The notes beneath the pieces were generated by a model. The model was not told the DNA's origin and did no database searches. It worked only from the letters and a program-made list of their open reading frames with translations. From contig BCJC01000002.1 of the NCBI GenBank assembly GCA_001600175.1, positions 1,308,318 through 1,372,317 on the forward strand: a stretch of 64,000 bases of DNA, written 5' to 3'. The position numbers were made by a program, and so were the translations under genes. The stretch comes from Erythrobasidium yunnanense. Taxonomy: Eukaryota > Basidiomycota > Cystobasidiomycetes > Erythrobasidiales > Erythrobasidiaceae. How positions within the stretch are numbered: position 1 is the first letter of the stretch; each line of letters starts with the position of its first letter. Of this stretch, positions 47,556 to 58,606 are shown one piece after another.

Positions 47556-50092
47556 TTACGCGGCAGGGCATCCAGTAGTGAGCGCCTTGTCTGTACCAGC
47601 GTTGGCGATGTACAGGATAGCTGAGCAGAAGGAAGTCAGATCGTCTCCACGAGGATCAGTAAAAGCATATCTCACCTTGCATGACTCCTCCGATACCCTC
47701 TCCGGCAATCATTCCAGCAGCGGCGGCGAAACCAGCTCGCTCGAAGTGAGCAGGTGCCTTCTTGCGCCAGATAATAGCTCCGGTAGCGCCCTAGAAGCAA
47801 GCATCATCAGTGAAAGCCCGGGTTGTGCGGGAAAAGGCGGGGAAAACCTACCACGGCCATGGCGAATGAGTAGTGGGTTGCGTTGAGGACGAACGCCAAT
47901 CCCACGGCTGTGGGGTTCGGCACGTATCTATCGTTGCTCTGGTTAGCGCGTTCCACTTGATTCGAGTCGATACGGCTTACCCCTTGTATTTCTGAGGGCA
48001 GAAGAAGACTCTGAAGATGATCAAGCCAACGCCGACGGCGGTGAGGACGATAGCGAGGATTCCAGCAGTCGTGGGTACAGGGAGGCCGTTGGTGGTTGTG
48101 ACACCGATGGCTACGGCGTACCAGGCACCAGCCGAAGGAACTTGGTACTGGCAGCTTTCGGCATCAAGCTCGATGATGCATGGCGCGGCGGTGGTGAAGA
48201 GGAGGAAGAAGGCGGGGCAGAGGAAGCATGATACGAACGCTCCAATGAGCTGGGCGAAGTACTGCGCAATTGGCTTTGATCCGATCAGGTGACCAGTCTG
48301 ATTTGCAGCAAACGCGAGAAATCAGCACAGAAACGGACTGAAAGGATATCAGATTATCTACCTTCAAGTCTCCAGTGAGATCGGAAGCCTGAGCAGCTGC
48401 ACCAGCAGCAACGAGACCAGAAAGCAAGTTGACGTTGAGTGCGTGCGTGTTGTAGCCGGTAACAGGGTTGATGGAATCGAGGTATTTGCCGTGTGTGACA
48501 CCACCGAAGACAAGCTGAGATGCCTTGGCGCAGGATGTGACAGGGTTGAAATCGGTGAGACCGGCACAGAGGACACCGATGAAACTGAACATGGCAGCCA
48601 AGATGACGGCAAGGATGGAGAGACCGACGTTGACGTGGAAGCCTACTCCCTGAACGACGCAGGTGACGACAACGGCGACGAGAGTGATTGGCACCCATAC
48701 CCACCAAGGAACCTGGTCGCGCTTGGGTGCAGGGTCTTTGAGAGGGGGAGGACCAGAAGATTCGAGCATCTCCTTACCGCGGCGGGCGCGGAATCGGTTG
48801 CGGACAGCCAAGATGAGAGGAGAGAAGCCGGAGGCAATTGCTCGCCATTCACAGAACAGCTCAACGAAAGCACAGACGAGGAGGATAAGGACACCCATCC
48901 AGAGCAAGTTGTATCGGGGAGATGCGTCGGTACCGGAAGGGTTCTTGTTCTTCATGCTGTAGTAGCTTCGGTAAGGGAGACCGCCAGGCTCGGAGAGATC
49001 ACGGCCAGCAGCTCTTCCTGTTGCTACGAGCGCAGGTCCAATGATACCCCAGGCAAGGATGGAACCACCATAGAAAGAGAATGAAGCGTTGGTACCGGAC
49101 AAGATACCAGCACCGAAGAAAGCAGGAGTAATTTCGAAGAACCAGCCCCAGTTGTCGATGTACTGAGCCTTGGGTGCTCCCCAGGTTGCGATCCAGTAGA
49201 AGAAGTGCCAGTCGTAGATGATGCAGGGAATGTATGTAGAAACTGTCTTCTGGATGAAGGCAACGAGGAAAGTCCATCCGAGCCACTTAGCCTTGACTTT
49301 GGCATCGAGAGCTCCGGCATCACCGGTAGCATGCAGAGATCGAATGGCATAGGCGGTAGCGGTAGGAGTGGGGAAAGTGAGACGTTGACGGAGGATGAAG
49401 AAGCTTCGAAGAGGGACAGCGAATGTCATACCGTAGAAAGCGACAGCGAACATGAAACCGATGAGCTTGCCAAAGTCGTCCTTTGGTAGAGGGCTCAATA
49501 GACCCATCTGGTACATAGCGGGGAAACCAGAAACGAAGAGAATTCCGAGACCTCCAGCGGCTGTTGCAGCAGATTGAACTGTAACGTTCTCCTTAGGTCC
49601 AAAGTAGCCGGTACCGAACCATGCTGGGAGAGCCTTGGGGATGACTCGGGACAGAGGCTTAAGTACCAAGAAACCACCAATACCTCCAAGAAGCTGAGGT
49701 CCGAAGGTAATACCGGTCTTAAGACCCAAGTACCTGAGAGATTTAGGTTTAGAAAGCGAAAGCTTGCAAGAGCGGCGAGAAACTTACAAGTTGGAAGCCT
49801 GTACGACGGCACCGATTGCGCATCCTACGAAGACAGCTCGGACTGTGAACTGGTTCGTCTCTTCGGGAAGATTGGCATCCATGGGAAGGGGATCGCCAGG
49901 AATGTAGTGCTCATCGACGGAAGAAATGTCGAGGGTGGTCTGGTGAAGACCATCTCCCTCAAGCTTCTTCTCATCTAGATCTTCTGTTGCAGCCTTACTG
50001 GAGTCCAGCCCGAAGTGCGGGTGGACGGCAGGAATGGTGTCAAACTCCTGATCAGCATATTGCTGAGACTTTGTCTCGTCGAGGCCGCTCAT
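47556..50092 (-). CDS. OPT-family oligopeptide/metal-chelate transporter
   Basis: Multi-pass plasma or vacuolar membrane importer of the oligopeptide transporter superfamily. A soluble acidic N-terminus (SGLDETKSQQYADQEFD) precedes the membrane core: FTVRAVFVGCAIGAVVQASN LYLGLKTGIT, NVTVQSAATAAGGLGILFVS, FRSFFILRQRLTFPTPTATA, GAGILSGTNASFSFYGGSIL AWG, WWVWVPITLVAVVVTCVVQG and FNPVTSCAKASQLVFGG, TGHLIGSKPIAQYFAQLIGA, WYAVAIGV and GFAAAAGMIAGEGIGGVMQA. I count about 14 hydrophobic segments in about 750 residues. Four or five exons. It resembles the basidiomycete/bacterial OPT subgroup rather than yeast OPT1. Substrate unknown. Confidence 0.9.
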
Positions 50093-50309
50093 GGTGAGTG
50101 AAGCCTACTAAAGGAAGATGAGTGAAAGATATGTCAAGAGAAAGAAAGAAAGAAGGAAAGCAGCAGCAAGGATGAAAACGCCATTCGGCCTTTCAAGATT
50201 GCCATTATCACAAGCTCAGTGTCTAGCCACAAGGACTTGGAGAATCATATGCTTCCTTGCGATTTTGCACGAGCCCGCGGTTCTTGCGGAGTATGATAAG
50301 CCTGATTGC

Positions 50310-51078
50310 ATGTCGCTTTTCTCCAAGCTAGGCGTGCGGCCTCACATGCTGAACCGTCTCCCAGCATTTTTAGACCGGTGAGCGATAATTGCTTGCATGT
50401 GCTAACCCGGCTCGGAGAGCTTGGGCGGAAACTTGATAGGTCGGGTGGCGTCTTTTACCTTCTGGAAGCGGACAACGGTCAGCCGGAGGAAGAAGAAGAC
50501 GAGATGAGCTTCCACAAGAAGATTGATGTTTATCGAGCACATAGATGTGCGACATCCTCGCCTTATTAGCAAACCATGCCGTCAGAAAGGCGTAGAATTG
50601 CGGTCCTTGAAGATAGGAAGCTGCGATAGGAACCGAATGCAATGCATATGTACGGTACGAAGGTCAACCATCAGCGCAACCGCATGCTGTTCCGCTGGAC
50701 ATCTGGGAGCTGTTGAAAAAACCGTCGGAGTCGACCAGCGAAACCGACCCATGTGATGAAGTCTCGTTGAAGATCCTTCTGGTCCGGCCTGTCAATCAGT
50801 TCCCAGCAGCGAAGAGCAATGTGAGAGACGAGATCATCCAGAATTGGTCCTATCCAGAATTGGTCCTGCCCAGCGTTGGTTCCAGCAGCGGGCGGGGGTT
50901 CGCAAGCGTCTCTCTCTTACAGGTATCATCAAGCCAAATCCGCTGTAGCTCAACATAGGAAGACGGTCAGAACGAATGTCCTTTCAGCTGCTATCGAAGA
51001 GAAGCAGAAAAGCCTTCATCCTCCAACATCTATTTCTCGTTTCGTTCCCGCGAACCAAATATTTGGCTTGTCCGCTGA
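50310..51078 (+). CDS. Hypothetical protein, four exons
   Basis: Family not recognised. Exons up to 50377, 50440-50527, 50617-50922 and 50959-51078 join with correct phases: RLPAFLD|RSGGVFYLLEADNGQ, SFHKKID|EAAIGTECNAYVRY, SVSLLQ|EDGQNEC. Body segments: GQPSAQPHAVPLDIWELLKK, SLKILLVRPVNQFPAAKSNV, IIQNWSYPELVLPSVGSSSG. The last intron would be only 36 nt; if kept, the frame ends within its 3' splice site. Start at 50310 (MSLFSKLGVRPHMLNRL) is preferred, but the frame is open to an ATG at 50172. There is a Glu-rich loop (PEEEEDE) and no membrane segment with this start. It diverges from the OPT transporter gene. Confidence 0.55.
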
Positions 51079-51462
51079 CTGTGATGCTGGCTTCGTCAAA
51101 GAACACGCTGATGTGTTACCGTTCCTGACACCGTCCTACCCTCTGACTATGATTCGTCTTTTCCTACCTCTTTTCGTCTTGTGGTCTTACGGCGCGCGAA
51201 GTCACTTCGGGTCGCGCGAGCAGACTCTTCGGACGCAATAACGGTCTTTGACAGAATCTATGCGCCAGCGATGTACTGAGAAGCAATGTGTTCGCAAGGC
51301 GATGGGCATCTTGGGCCGATGACTACCGACGCTGACTTGTGCCAGATCTCGCATCATTATTCAGCTTTCGGCGTTTACGCCAGACCGCGAACACAGAGAG
51401 TCCGCATTCATCTGTTCCTTATCTCTCTTGGTTCTGCACCATCCAATCCATCTGAACGCAGA
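51079..51462. other. Promoter region of the first DJ-1 gene
   Basis: About 380 bp with no gene I can support; the open frame 50876-51241 is in a different frame from the preceding gene and looks like a shadow. It should carry the 5' untranslated region of the DJ-1 gene. Confidence 0.45.
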
Positions 51463-52551
51463 ATGCCAGCACCCAAGAAAGTACTCTTCGTATTAACCTC
51501 ATACGGTCACTTCGAGGCGGTGAACAAGCCTACCGGTAAGAAAAGAAATATACACACACACATATATATATGCGTCGGCGGTTCCCGCTGATTGTTATTT
51601 CTACAGGTTGGTATCTGGTAGCTCTACCCGCGCCCTGTATGCTAGGCGCCTACTTGGCTGACTCTTCGGCTATGCACAGCCCGAACTGGCGCATCCTTAC
51701 TATGAGATAATAAAAGAGGGCTACGAAGCTATCATTGCTTCGCCCAAGGGCGGGAAGGCTCCCTTAGAGCCCTCCAGCGTAGAAGCGACCAAGGACGATG
51801 AGCAGTGCCAGCGCTTCTTGGCAGAGAAGCTGACCTTGACCGATACCACCGAGAAGCTATCCGCGTTCATCGGAAAGGCGGACCAGTTCTCAGCCATCTA
51901 TTATGTTGGCGGACATGGACGTGAGTGATCGCACTTCTATAAATGACATTACCCTTAGACTTTCTCTCAGCCATGTTCGATCTGGCGCACGATGAAGTCT
52001 CGCACAACCTCATCAAGGAGTTCGCTGACCAGGGCAAAGTCATCGCGTGAGTTTTCGCCGTCTTGAACATCGAGATTTGAGACGGTAGCTGATGCGCCAG
52101 AACAGTGCCGTCTGCCATGGTCCAGCCGCTCTAGCTTACGCTAAGCTGGGCGACGGATCTTATCTGATCGATGGGTGCACAGTCAATGGCTTCAGCAATG
52201 CTGAAGAGGAGGGTGACGCTTTCTCGATCCTTTACGATTTCCAATGAGTCTCTCAATTGTTCTTGTCCATATGCAGCCTTTGGATACACTCAATACATGC
52301 CCTTCAGCCTTGAAGACGCACTAAACAAGAACAGCGGAGGCAAATTCGAGAAGAACTCGCAGAATTGGGGTGAATGCGTCAGGGTCGCAAAGAAAGGCAA
52401 GGTTACTATCGTCACTGGACAGAATCCAGCTTCAGGTTAGTAAAGTCCATGCGAATTTGCAGCCGGAGAAGCGCCTTTTCTGATCCATCGTTTGCTTCTG
52501 TGCACAGCTGCCGGAGTCGCTAAGGCCATTCTCAAGGCTGTCAGCGCTTAG
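51463..52551 (+). CDS. DJ-1/PfpI (Hsp31-like) family protein, tandem copy 1
   Basis: Class-I glutamine-amidotransferase-like protein; Hsp31 relatives act as glutathione-independent glyoxalase and stress chaperone. Core: KKVLFVLTSYGHFEAVNKPT, GWYLPELAHPYYEIIKEGYE, IIASPKGGKAPLEPSSVEA, FSAIYYVGGHGPMFDLAHDE, then the nucleophile elbow AVCHGPAALAYAKL with the reactive Cys, and QYMPFSLEDALNKNSGGKFE, IVTGQNPASAAGVAKAILKA. About eight exons, including an 11-nt microexon (51607-51617) that encodes most of GWYL. The intron before it carries a CA/TA dinucleotide run. About 235 residues, family-normal. A closely related copy follows about 225 bp downstream. Confidence 0.92.
51550..51572. repeat. CA/TA dinucleotide repeat in an intron
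   Basis: A short (AC)n(AT)n tract inside the first intron of the first DJ-1 gene. The matching intron of the second copy lacks it. Confidence 0.8.
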
Positions 52552-52777
52552 TATGTTCGCCTTGTAGTGAAATATGACTACTATCAGGTTTCCCTGCAAT
52601 GCCTGCAGCAAGGCTCTTTGGTAAAACCGCTACAATGGTCTGTTAGTCTCCAGAGTCGTGCATTAGTGAAGTAATACATGCAGTTCTTGCTGTTCGTTGA
52701 CTGCGTATACCACTCTCTGCACTTTTGAGTCTCCGCCCTCCGGCTTGCTTGAGTACCGAAACTTCTGCAACGAAAAA

Positions 52778-53855
52778 ATGTCTAGCACCAAGAAAGTACT
52801 GTTCGTATTGACCTCCCATGGCACCATGGATCCTCTGGACAAGCCCACAGGTAGACCTGGATCGTAAAAAGGTGGATTTGTCATCCGCTGATTCCGTTTG
52901 TCTAGGATGGTATCTGGTAGCCTTGCTTCACCTTCGGAGTCTAGATCTCCTCTCTACACTGCTGACCATCCTGTACTAATCCCAGCCTGAGCTTGCTCAT
53001 CCGTACTATGAGGTCGTGAACGAGGGGGTTGAGGTCGTCCTCGCTTCACCCAAGGGCGGCAAAGCACCTCTGGATCCATCCAGTGTAGAAGCCTTCAAGG
53101 ACGATGAGCAATGCAAGAAGTTCCAGGCGGAAAAGATCAGCTTGACTGAAAATACGGAGAAACTGTCGTCATTCGTTGGCAAGACAGACCAGTTCGCAGC
53201 TATCTTCTACGTGGGAGGTCATGGACGTGAGTACTGTAGACACTCCCTTATGAAATATCTGCTAATGTATCATTGCAGCCATGTACGACTTGGCTCATGA
53301 CGAGACGTCCCACACTCTGATCAGAGAGTTCGCAGACAAGGGTAAGGTCGTCTCGTAAGTTCTGTATGTCATTCATAAGCGATTTAACTTCTGACTCGCT
53401 CGCCTGCTTGCAGTGCCGTATGCCATGGTCCAGCAGCCTTAGCCTACGCGAAGCTCAACGACGGATCCTACCTGATCAACGGTTGCACCGTCACCGGCTT
53501 CAGTAACTCGGAAGAAGACGGTACGTTATAATTTTATCCTGCGAACCCGGCCCTACAGATACTGAATGTTCAAAATCGCAGGTGTCCAGCTCACCCAATA
53601 CATGCCTTTCAAGTTGGAAGATGCGCTCAACGACAACAGTGGAGGCAAGTTCGAGAAGGCTTCGCAGGATTGGGGCGAGTGTGTCAAAGTCGCAAAGAAC
53701 GGCAACACAACCGTCATCACTGGTCAAAACCCAGCATCAGGTAAGTTTCGCCTTTTACTAAGTCTCGCTGGCAAAGCTTTGTCTGATGGCTCTCGCGTGA
53801 CACTTCTACAGCTGCTGGTGTCGGCAAAGCCATCCTGAAAGCCATCGGTGCTTAA
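52778..53855 (+). CDS. DJ-1/PfpI (Hsp31-like) family protein, tandem copy 2
   Basis: Same fold and exon plan as copy 1: KKVLFVLTSHGTMDPLDKPT, GWYLPELAHPYYEVVNEGVE, VVLASPKGGKAPLDPSSVEA, FAAIFYVGGHGPMYDLAHDE, AVCHGPAALAYAKL (reactive Cys), CTVTGFSNSEEDGVQLTQYM, GQNPASAAGVGKAILKAIGA. It keeps the 11-nt microexon (52906-52916). The two proteins are mostly identical across the core, so the duplication is younger than that of the F-box pair. The main difference is the exon joint after the GFSN motif, where copy 1 uses EEEAFGYTQYM. Both keep the reactive Cys. Different promoters suggest divided expression. Confidence 0.92.
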
Positions 53856-54007
53856 ACAAACAAATCTTACTTCCCGGCAAGATGTGCAGAAAGGATAGTC
53901 GACTTGCGACTGTTTGTATCTCATTTATCCCAAGAATAGAACAACGTAAAAGAGACAGCGATATTATCGAAGGAGCTACTTCTAGCAGAACGAAGCGATT
54001 TTCTGTC

Positions 54008-57000
54008 TTACATCGCCCTGATCGGACCGCTAAATTGACCTCCTGCGCCTCTACCACGTCCTCTATAGTTGCCTCCCCTACGTCTTTCGTGTCCACCTCT
54101 CCTGCTCTGCTGTCCATCCTGCCCAGGCGCAGCTGTATCTTTACCTTCATCTCCTGCACCCGGTCTAGCATGATTGAGCAGACGGACCATGTTCTCAGCA
54201 CGCTCGAGCAGATCGAGAGCCTGTTGCTGAAGGACTGTTCGCTCAACGCGCTGTAAGCTGAGGATCGATGTAGATTGGTCGAGCGAGCCGGCAAGCTCTT
54301 CTTCCCAAATCATACGTGAAACGATGGGTGTCACTGTAGGAAGAGGAAGAGAGAGAGTCGTAGCGAGATGATCGAGCGACATGCTCGTGTAGTAGCGAGC
54401 AGAAGTGAAGAGGTAGGTTCGGAGCGCTTGCTCCTGGATTTTCCTGCAAATCCGAAATACATTCAGTAAAAGCGTACCTCAAGAGACAGATATGCGTATG
54501 ACTTACCTTGACAGCATCTCCTTGATTGCCTTCTCGTTGGGCATCAGGTTCCACACCTTGATAGAGTTGATAAGTTCGGTCGTTTTCTGCCAATCTCCCG
54601 CAAGGAGTGCTTTCGAAGCCTGAATGACATGATCTCTCTTGTTCTCCGGCGGGCCAGCGAAAGCCTGTCTTTCAGAATGGTCCAGCATCCTCCTGAATGT
54701 TCTGCTCGAGATCTGTTTTCTCTGCTCTGGGTTTGCGTCTTCCTTAGCTAGTTGAGGTACTTCGATGAGCATGCTTGAGACGAGGTACACGCATTCGAGA
54801 AGCTCCAAGTTGATGTGCATGTGGAAGGGCAATTGACGGGCTTTTTCGATCTTCTCTTGTTCAGGCGTAAGGAAGAGGGAACCATGTCTCGATGAGAAAG
54901 TGGGAAGACCTTGGAAGAGCAGCTCCTTGACTCTCTGAGTCTGGATGATCTCCCGAAGAGTCTGTTCGCTCTCCTCGATCAAGCCTACTCTGAAAGCAGA
55001 GAGACCGAGCTGCACCAGCGTACGGTTAAAGAGCCCTTGCGTCTCTACATCTGCGTAAGGCGAGTCGGGCTGGACATTCGACATGTTGAACATGTTACGA
55101 GCGGTGTAGTAGTCGTCGTGCAGAGCGGCATGGTAGATGTGACAAAGCATCGCTCGCATGCGGATTCGAGGACCGGCGGACTTGTAGAGGTAGATGCAGA
55201 TGGTGCGCGTGAGCGTTGGTGCATCTGCAGCTGAGATGCGAGAAGGTGTGATGGTGGTGTTCGAAGAGTCGGAAAGAGCTGATTCCAGAGCGCCAACTAC
55301 GATGTCGGGCTGTCGTAGGGACACAGAATCCATCAGTCTACAGCTCAAGGAAATGTAGCAAGTTGGATTGCTCACCTTCGAGTAGATGTGCTCCAGTCTT
55401 CTCAGCAGGACTCTGCTCAGGCCAGTCTCTCCATCTGGACCTTTTCCACCCAGCGCAGGTGCTTTCTCAAAGTATGCCTGACCTCTCACGATGGTATCAT
55501 AGACCAGTTTCTCATCCTTGAGCCTCTCTACGTATTCCGAAGCATGCGGGTCGATATTCTGCAGACTCTTGTAGAACTCGTCATCTAGCCTCTCTACGAG
55601 GGAGACGATGTTTCCACGGATGAAGACTGTGGGACCTTCACCGTTCTGATTTGGTGCTCTTTCTTCCATATCATCGTATTCTTCTTTGACTACTTCCTGG
55701 ACGACGTATGCTCCCTTTTGCTGTCTTAAGATATCGAGCAACTCGTTCAATCTATCTTTCGCAGAAGTCCACGACTCAATAGGAATATATCCCGAGCTCG
55801 TCGCTCCCGAGCTCGAATAATCGAAATAGCTGGAAACGAGCGCGAGGAGCACGCGGATCTTGGAATAGACGGATTGCGCAGACTCGGTGTAGAGTCTGTT
55901 GAGCGCTTTTAATTGGTCGGAGCGGTCCGTGTTCTTCTTTCCACGAGCTTCGAGGATGATCTGTAGGTTCTTGAAGACGCCTTCGCCTGCTGCGCCGAAT
56001 GCGAGAGCTTTGCCGCCTTTACCAACGGTCATGAAATCCTCGTCGGCTGCTTCGCCAGCAATAGCAGACTGGCCGAGCTATTCACGAAAACATATCAGTC
56101 ACTGCGCATCTAGGCCAATCCCCAGGGAGAGATGGCTCACCTTCTTGACTCGCTTGGGCGCTGCTGCTACAGCTGCGCTGGGACCACCCTCGTACTTCTC
56201 AGTGTATGCATCCTTGTTCTACGCAGCCAAATGAACTGTCAGTCCAGCTAAGTCTGTAATCTTCCCATCTTTCTCAATCTTACCTCTTTGTAGTCCTTAA
56301 GGATAGCCTCATTGTCCCTGACCGCCTTCTTGATCTTCTGTTTCATGGCAGTCAACGCTCTGGCGCTCGTAGCGTTCATCTTTGCCTTTTTGCCGCCTGC
56401 GCCTGTGGCAGAGGTGGACGCGTTCCCTAGGTTCTCCTCCAAGCTAAGGATGGTTCGCAAGAATACAGGGGGAAGGAGGGAGGAGGTACTGCCTGGTAGA
56501 GGAGCGCTGAGACGAGCGAGCTTGTCGTACTCTGTCAATTCGCGAATTCGTGTTCAACGGGATATGAAAGGGAAGGGATGGATGGGACAGGCGAGAGAAT
56601 GGAAGAATAGAAGTACTGATTAGTTGTACCTAGCGATGCTGTACGGATGCCCAGCGCACCTGAGTTCACGCTGCCCCAGTCTCCTATTCTCTCTGCGTTT
56701 CCGATGGATTTCTCAATAGCGACCATCTCGTCCATGCGCTTATCCTTTGCAGACTTGACCACTTTGACAGTCTCTTCATCCGAGTCTTCTCCCGACTCGT
56801 CGCTGTCTGAATCTGCACCACCTTTTGCAGATCTCAGGAATTTGCTGCCCAGTGCCTTCTTGCCAGCACCAGCGCCAGCCTTGTTGCCATCGTCTGAATC
56901 TGATTCTTCATCGCTGTCTTCATCATCGTCGCTATCGCTCTCGCTCTCGCTGCTGCTCTCGCTGCTTGACCCTGCGCCGCGTAGGAATTTCGAGCCTTTT

Positions 57001-57179
57001 GGTTTTGAGGCAGCTGCCGTTTTCGACGATCCAGATGGTTTGGATGCAGCTGCTTTCAAGCCTTTATCTGATCCAGAAGCGTCGTCGTCGGATGTGAGTA
57101 GCTCCTCGTCGCTCTCGTCGCTCGTGTCGCTGTCGCTGCCAGCTTTTCTGAAGAAGGACCTGCGAGCATTACCGTACAT
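54008..57179 (-). CDS. NIP1: Translation initiation factor eIF3 subunit c (NIP1)
   Basis: Core scaffold of eIF3, binding eIF1 and eIF5. The N-terminus is a run of Ser/Asp/Glu-rich acidic stretches (SDSDTSDESDEELLTSDD) typical of eIF3c. Then KLARLSAPLPGSTSSLLPPV FLRTILSLEENLG, LQIILEARGKKNTDRSDQLK and ALNRLYTESAQSVYSKIRVL. The eIF3c core runs DEFYKSLQNIDPHASEYVER, then ARNMFNMSNVQPDSPYADVE, FHMHINLELLECVYLVSSML. The C-terminal PCI domain contains RTYLFTSARYYTSMSLDHLA and ISRMIWEEELAGSLDQ-like blocks, and the end is an RGG-type tail (GGHERRRGGNYRGRGRG). About six exons. Shares its promoter with the OSCP gene. Confidence 0.94.
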
Positions 57180-57406
57180 CGCGCATTAATGGGCAGTATA
57201 CACAGAGTGTTACAATGTTCCTTACATCGTTGTTTAGAAAGTGTTATATTCCAATTCAACACTCTCCCTTGATGGATTGACAGTCGTTCTCAGACCAAGC
57301 TGCTCTGTCTCTTTCCCACCTCTTTACATCCCACTTTCAAGGGTCATCAACAACAAGGTTTAAACACTCTTATAACACTTTCAACACTTTCTATCTACTA
57401 TCTACA
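57180..57406. promoter_or_regulatory. Bidirectional promoter with repeated AACACTTT-type elements
   Basis: A 227-bp gap between eIF3c and ATP synthase OSCP. Matches: AAAGTGTT at 57238-57245, AACACTCT near 57258, AACACTCT at 57363-57370, AACACTTT at 57374-57381 and at 57383-57390. The last three are within 45 bp of the OSCP ATG. The same octamer is repeated in the S23 first intron (43911-43940). Confidence 0.5.
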
Positions 57407-58310
57407 ATGTCGTTCATGCGCCAGGCTGTCCGAGGTTATGCGACTGCAGCAGCCAAAGCAGCGGTGAGCCTCCAGGATAGGCCGCGAACAGAAGGCCAGA
57501 AATGAAGAGAGTAATGGTTGCTGACTTGATGATATTATTCGCATTCTATTCCTACCTGTTCGACCTTCTCTGCACTCGTCGTTTTGGTCCCAGCTCCCCG
57601 TCACCCCGCCTGGCCTCGCTGGAAAGTACGCCGGCGCTCTCTTCTCTGCAGCCAGCAAAGGAAACAGCAAGGCTCTATCGCAAGTAGAGACGGATGTAAA
57701 AGCTTTGAAGACCTTGATCCGCGACAACAAGACGGTCGCAGCTTTCCTCGCAAACCCTACCTTGGGAACATCGGAAAAAGCAGCTGGAATGAAGGACGTC
57801 CTCAGCAAGTTGGGCAACAATACGTCGGAACTCACAAAGAACTTCTTGGCCGTGCTGGCTGAGAACGGAAGACTCTACGAGACGGACAAAGTCGTAGAGG
57901 GCTTTGAGCAGATCATGTCGGCTCACCGTGGAGAGCTCCAGATTACAATCACTTGTGCGCAACTTCACTCTCTATACTACACAACAATACAAGAATGCCG
58001 AGCTGAATTCGTCCTTGTTCCGCGCTTGCAGCCGCCCAGGAACTCGACAAGGCGACCCTCGACAAACTCAAGAAGGTCATCGAGTCATCCAAGATCAGCA
58101 AAGAGTACAAGTCGCTCAACGTCAGCAACAAGGTCCAGCCAGACCTTCTTGCAGGCTTGATCGTAGACTTCGGTGATGACAAGACTGTAGATCTCAGCGC
58201 AAAGAGCAGAGTCCAGAAGCTCGAGGGACTCATCAGCCGTGAGTGACGTCTCACGCGTTGGCCGGTGTAGTTCGCTGACTGGTCTGACTTGTTCCGCAGA
58301 GTCGCTGTAA
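57407..58310 (+). CDS. ATP5: Mitochondrial ATP synthase subunit 5 (OSCP)
   Basis: Peripheral-stalk subunit joining F1 to Fo. Presequence MSFMRQAVRGYATAAAKAA, then LPVTPPGLAGKYAGALFSAA, TDVKALKTLIRDNKTVAAFL, ANPTLGTSEKAAGMKDVLSK, SELTKNFLAVLAENGRLYET and IMSAHRGELQITIT. After an intron come AQELDKATLDKLKKVIES, VQPDLLAGLIVDFGDDKTVD and LSAKSRVQKLEGLISQSL, the conserved OSCP ending. About four exons. The first intron (from GTGAGC after KAA to TCCCAG) is about 130 nt. Length of about 215 residues is normal. Confidence 0.95.
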
Positions 58311-58606
58311 AACCGTGTCGTCCGCGCTAGATACGGAGCTCTCTGAATGAAGTAGAGAGGCAAAGGATGCAGATGAGAGATTGTGTATGTAGGCATCGCA
58401 GGCGTTTGCGAGCGAGGAAAAATCAACCTACTAGACCATCTGCACGGTGCCTTGCACCCAAAAGGCTGCCCTTTAAACCTTTCAGATTGCAGTGACTGAT
58501 GCAATAACGAATGCTACTATCCACAATGTAACTTCTATCACTATACAGCTGATTACATGCGCGCTTCTGTCTATGATCGGGATTTCTCGGGCTCGATAAA
58601 TCAGCT

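Noticed and set aside
51463-53855. DJ-1 pair as the two halves of one gene or as one broken copy
   Set aside because: Each copy has its own start, full exon set, reactive Cys and stop.
56647-57189. Plus-strand Ser/Leu-rich open frame
   Set aside because: Antisense shadow of the acidic Ser/Asp repeats at the eIF3c N-terminus.
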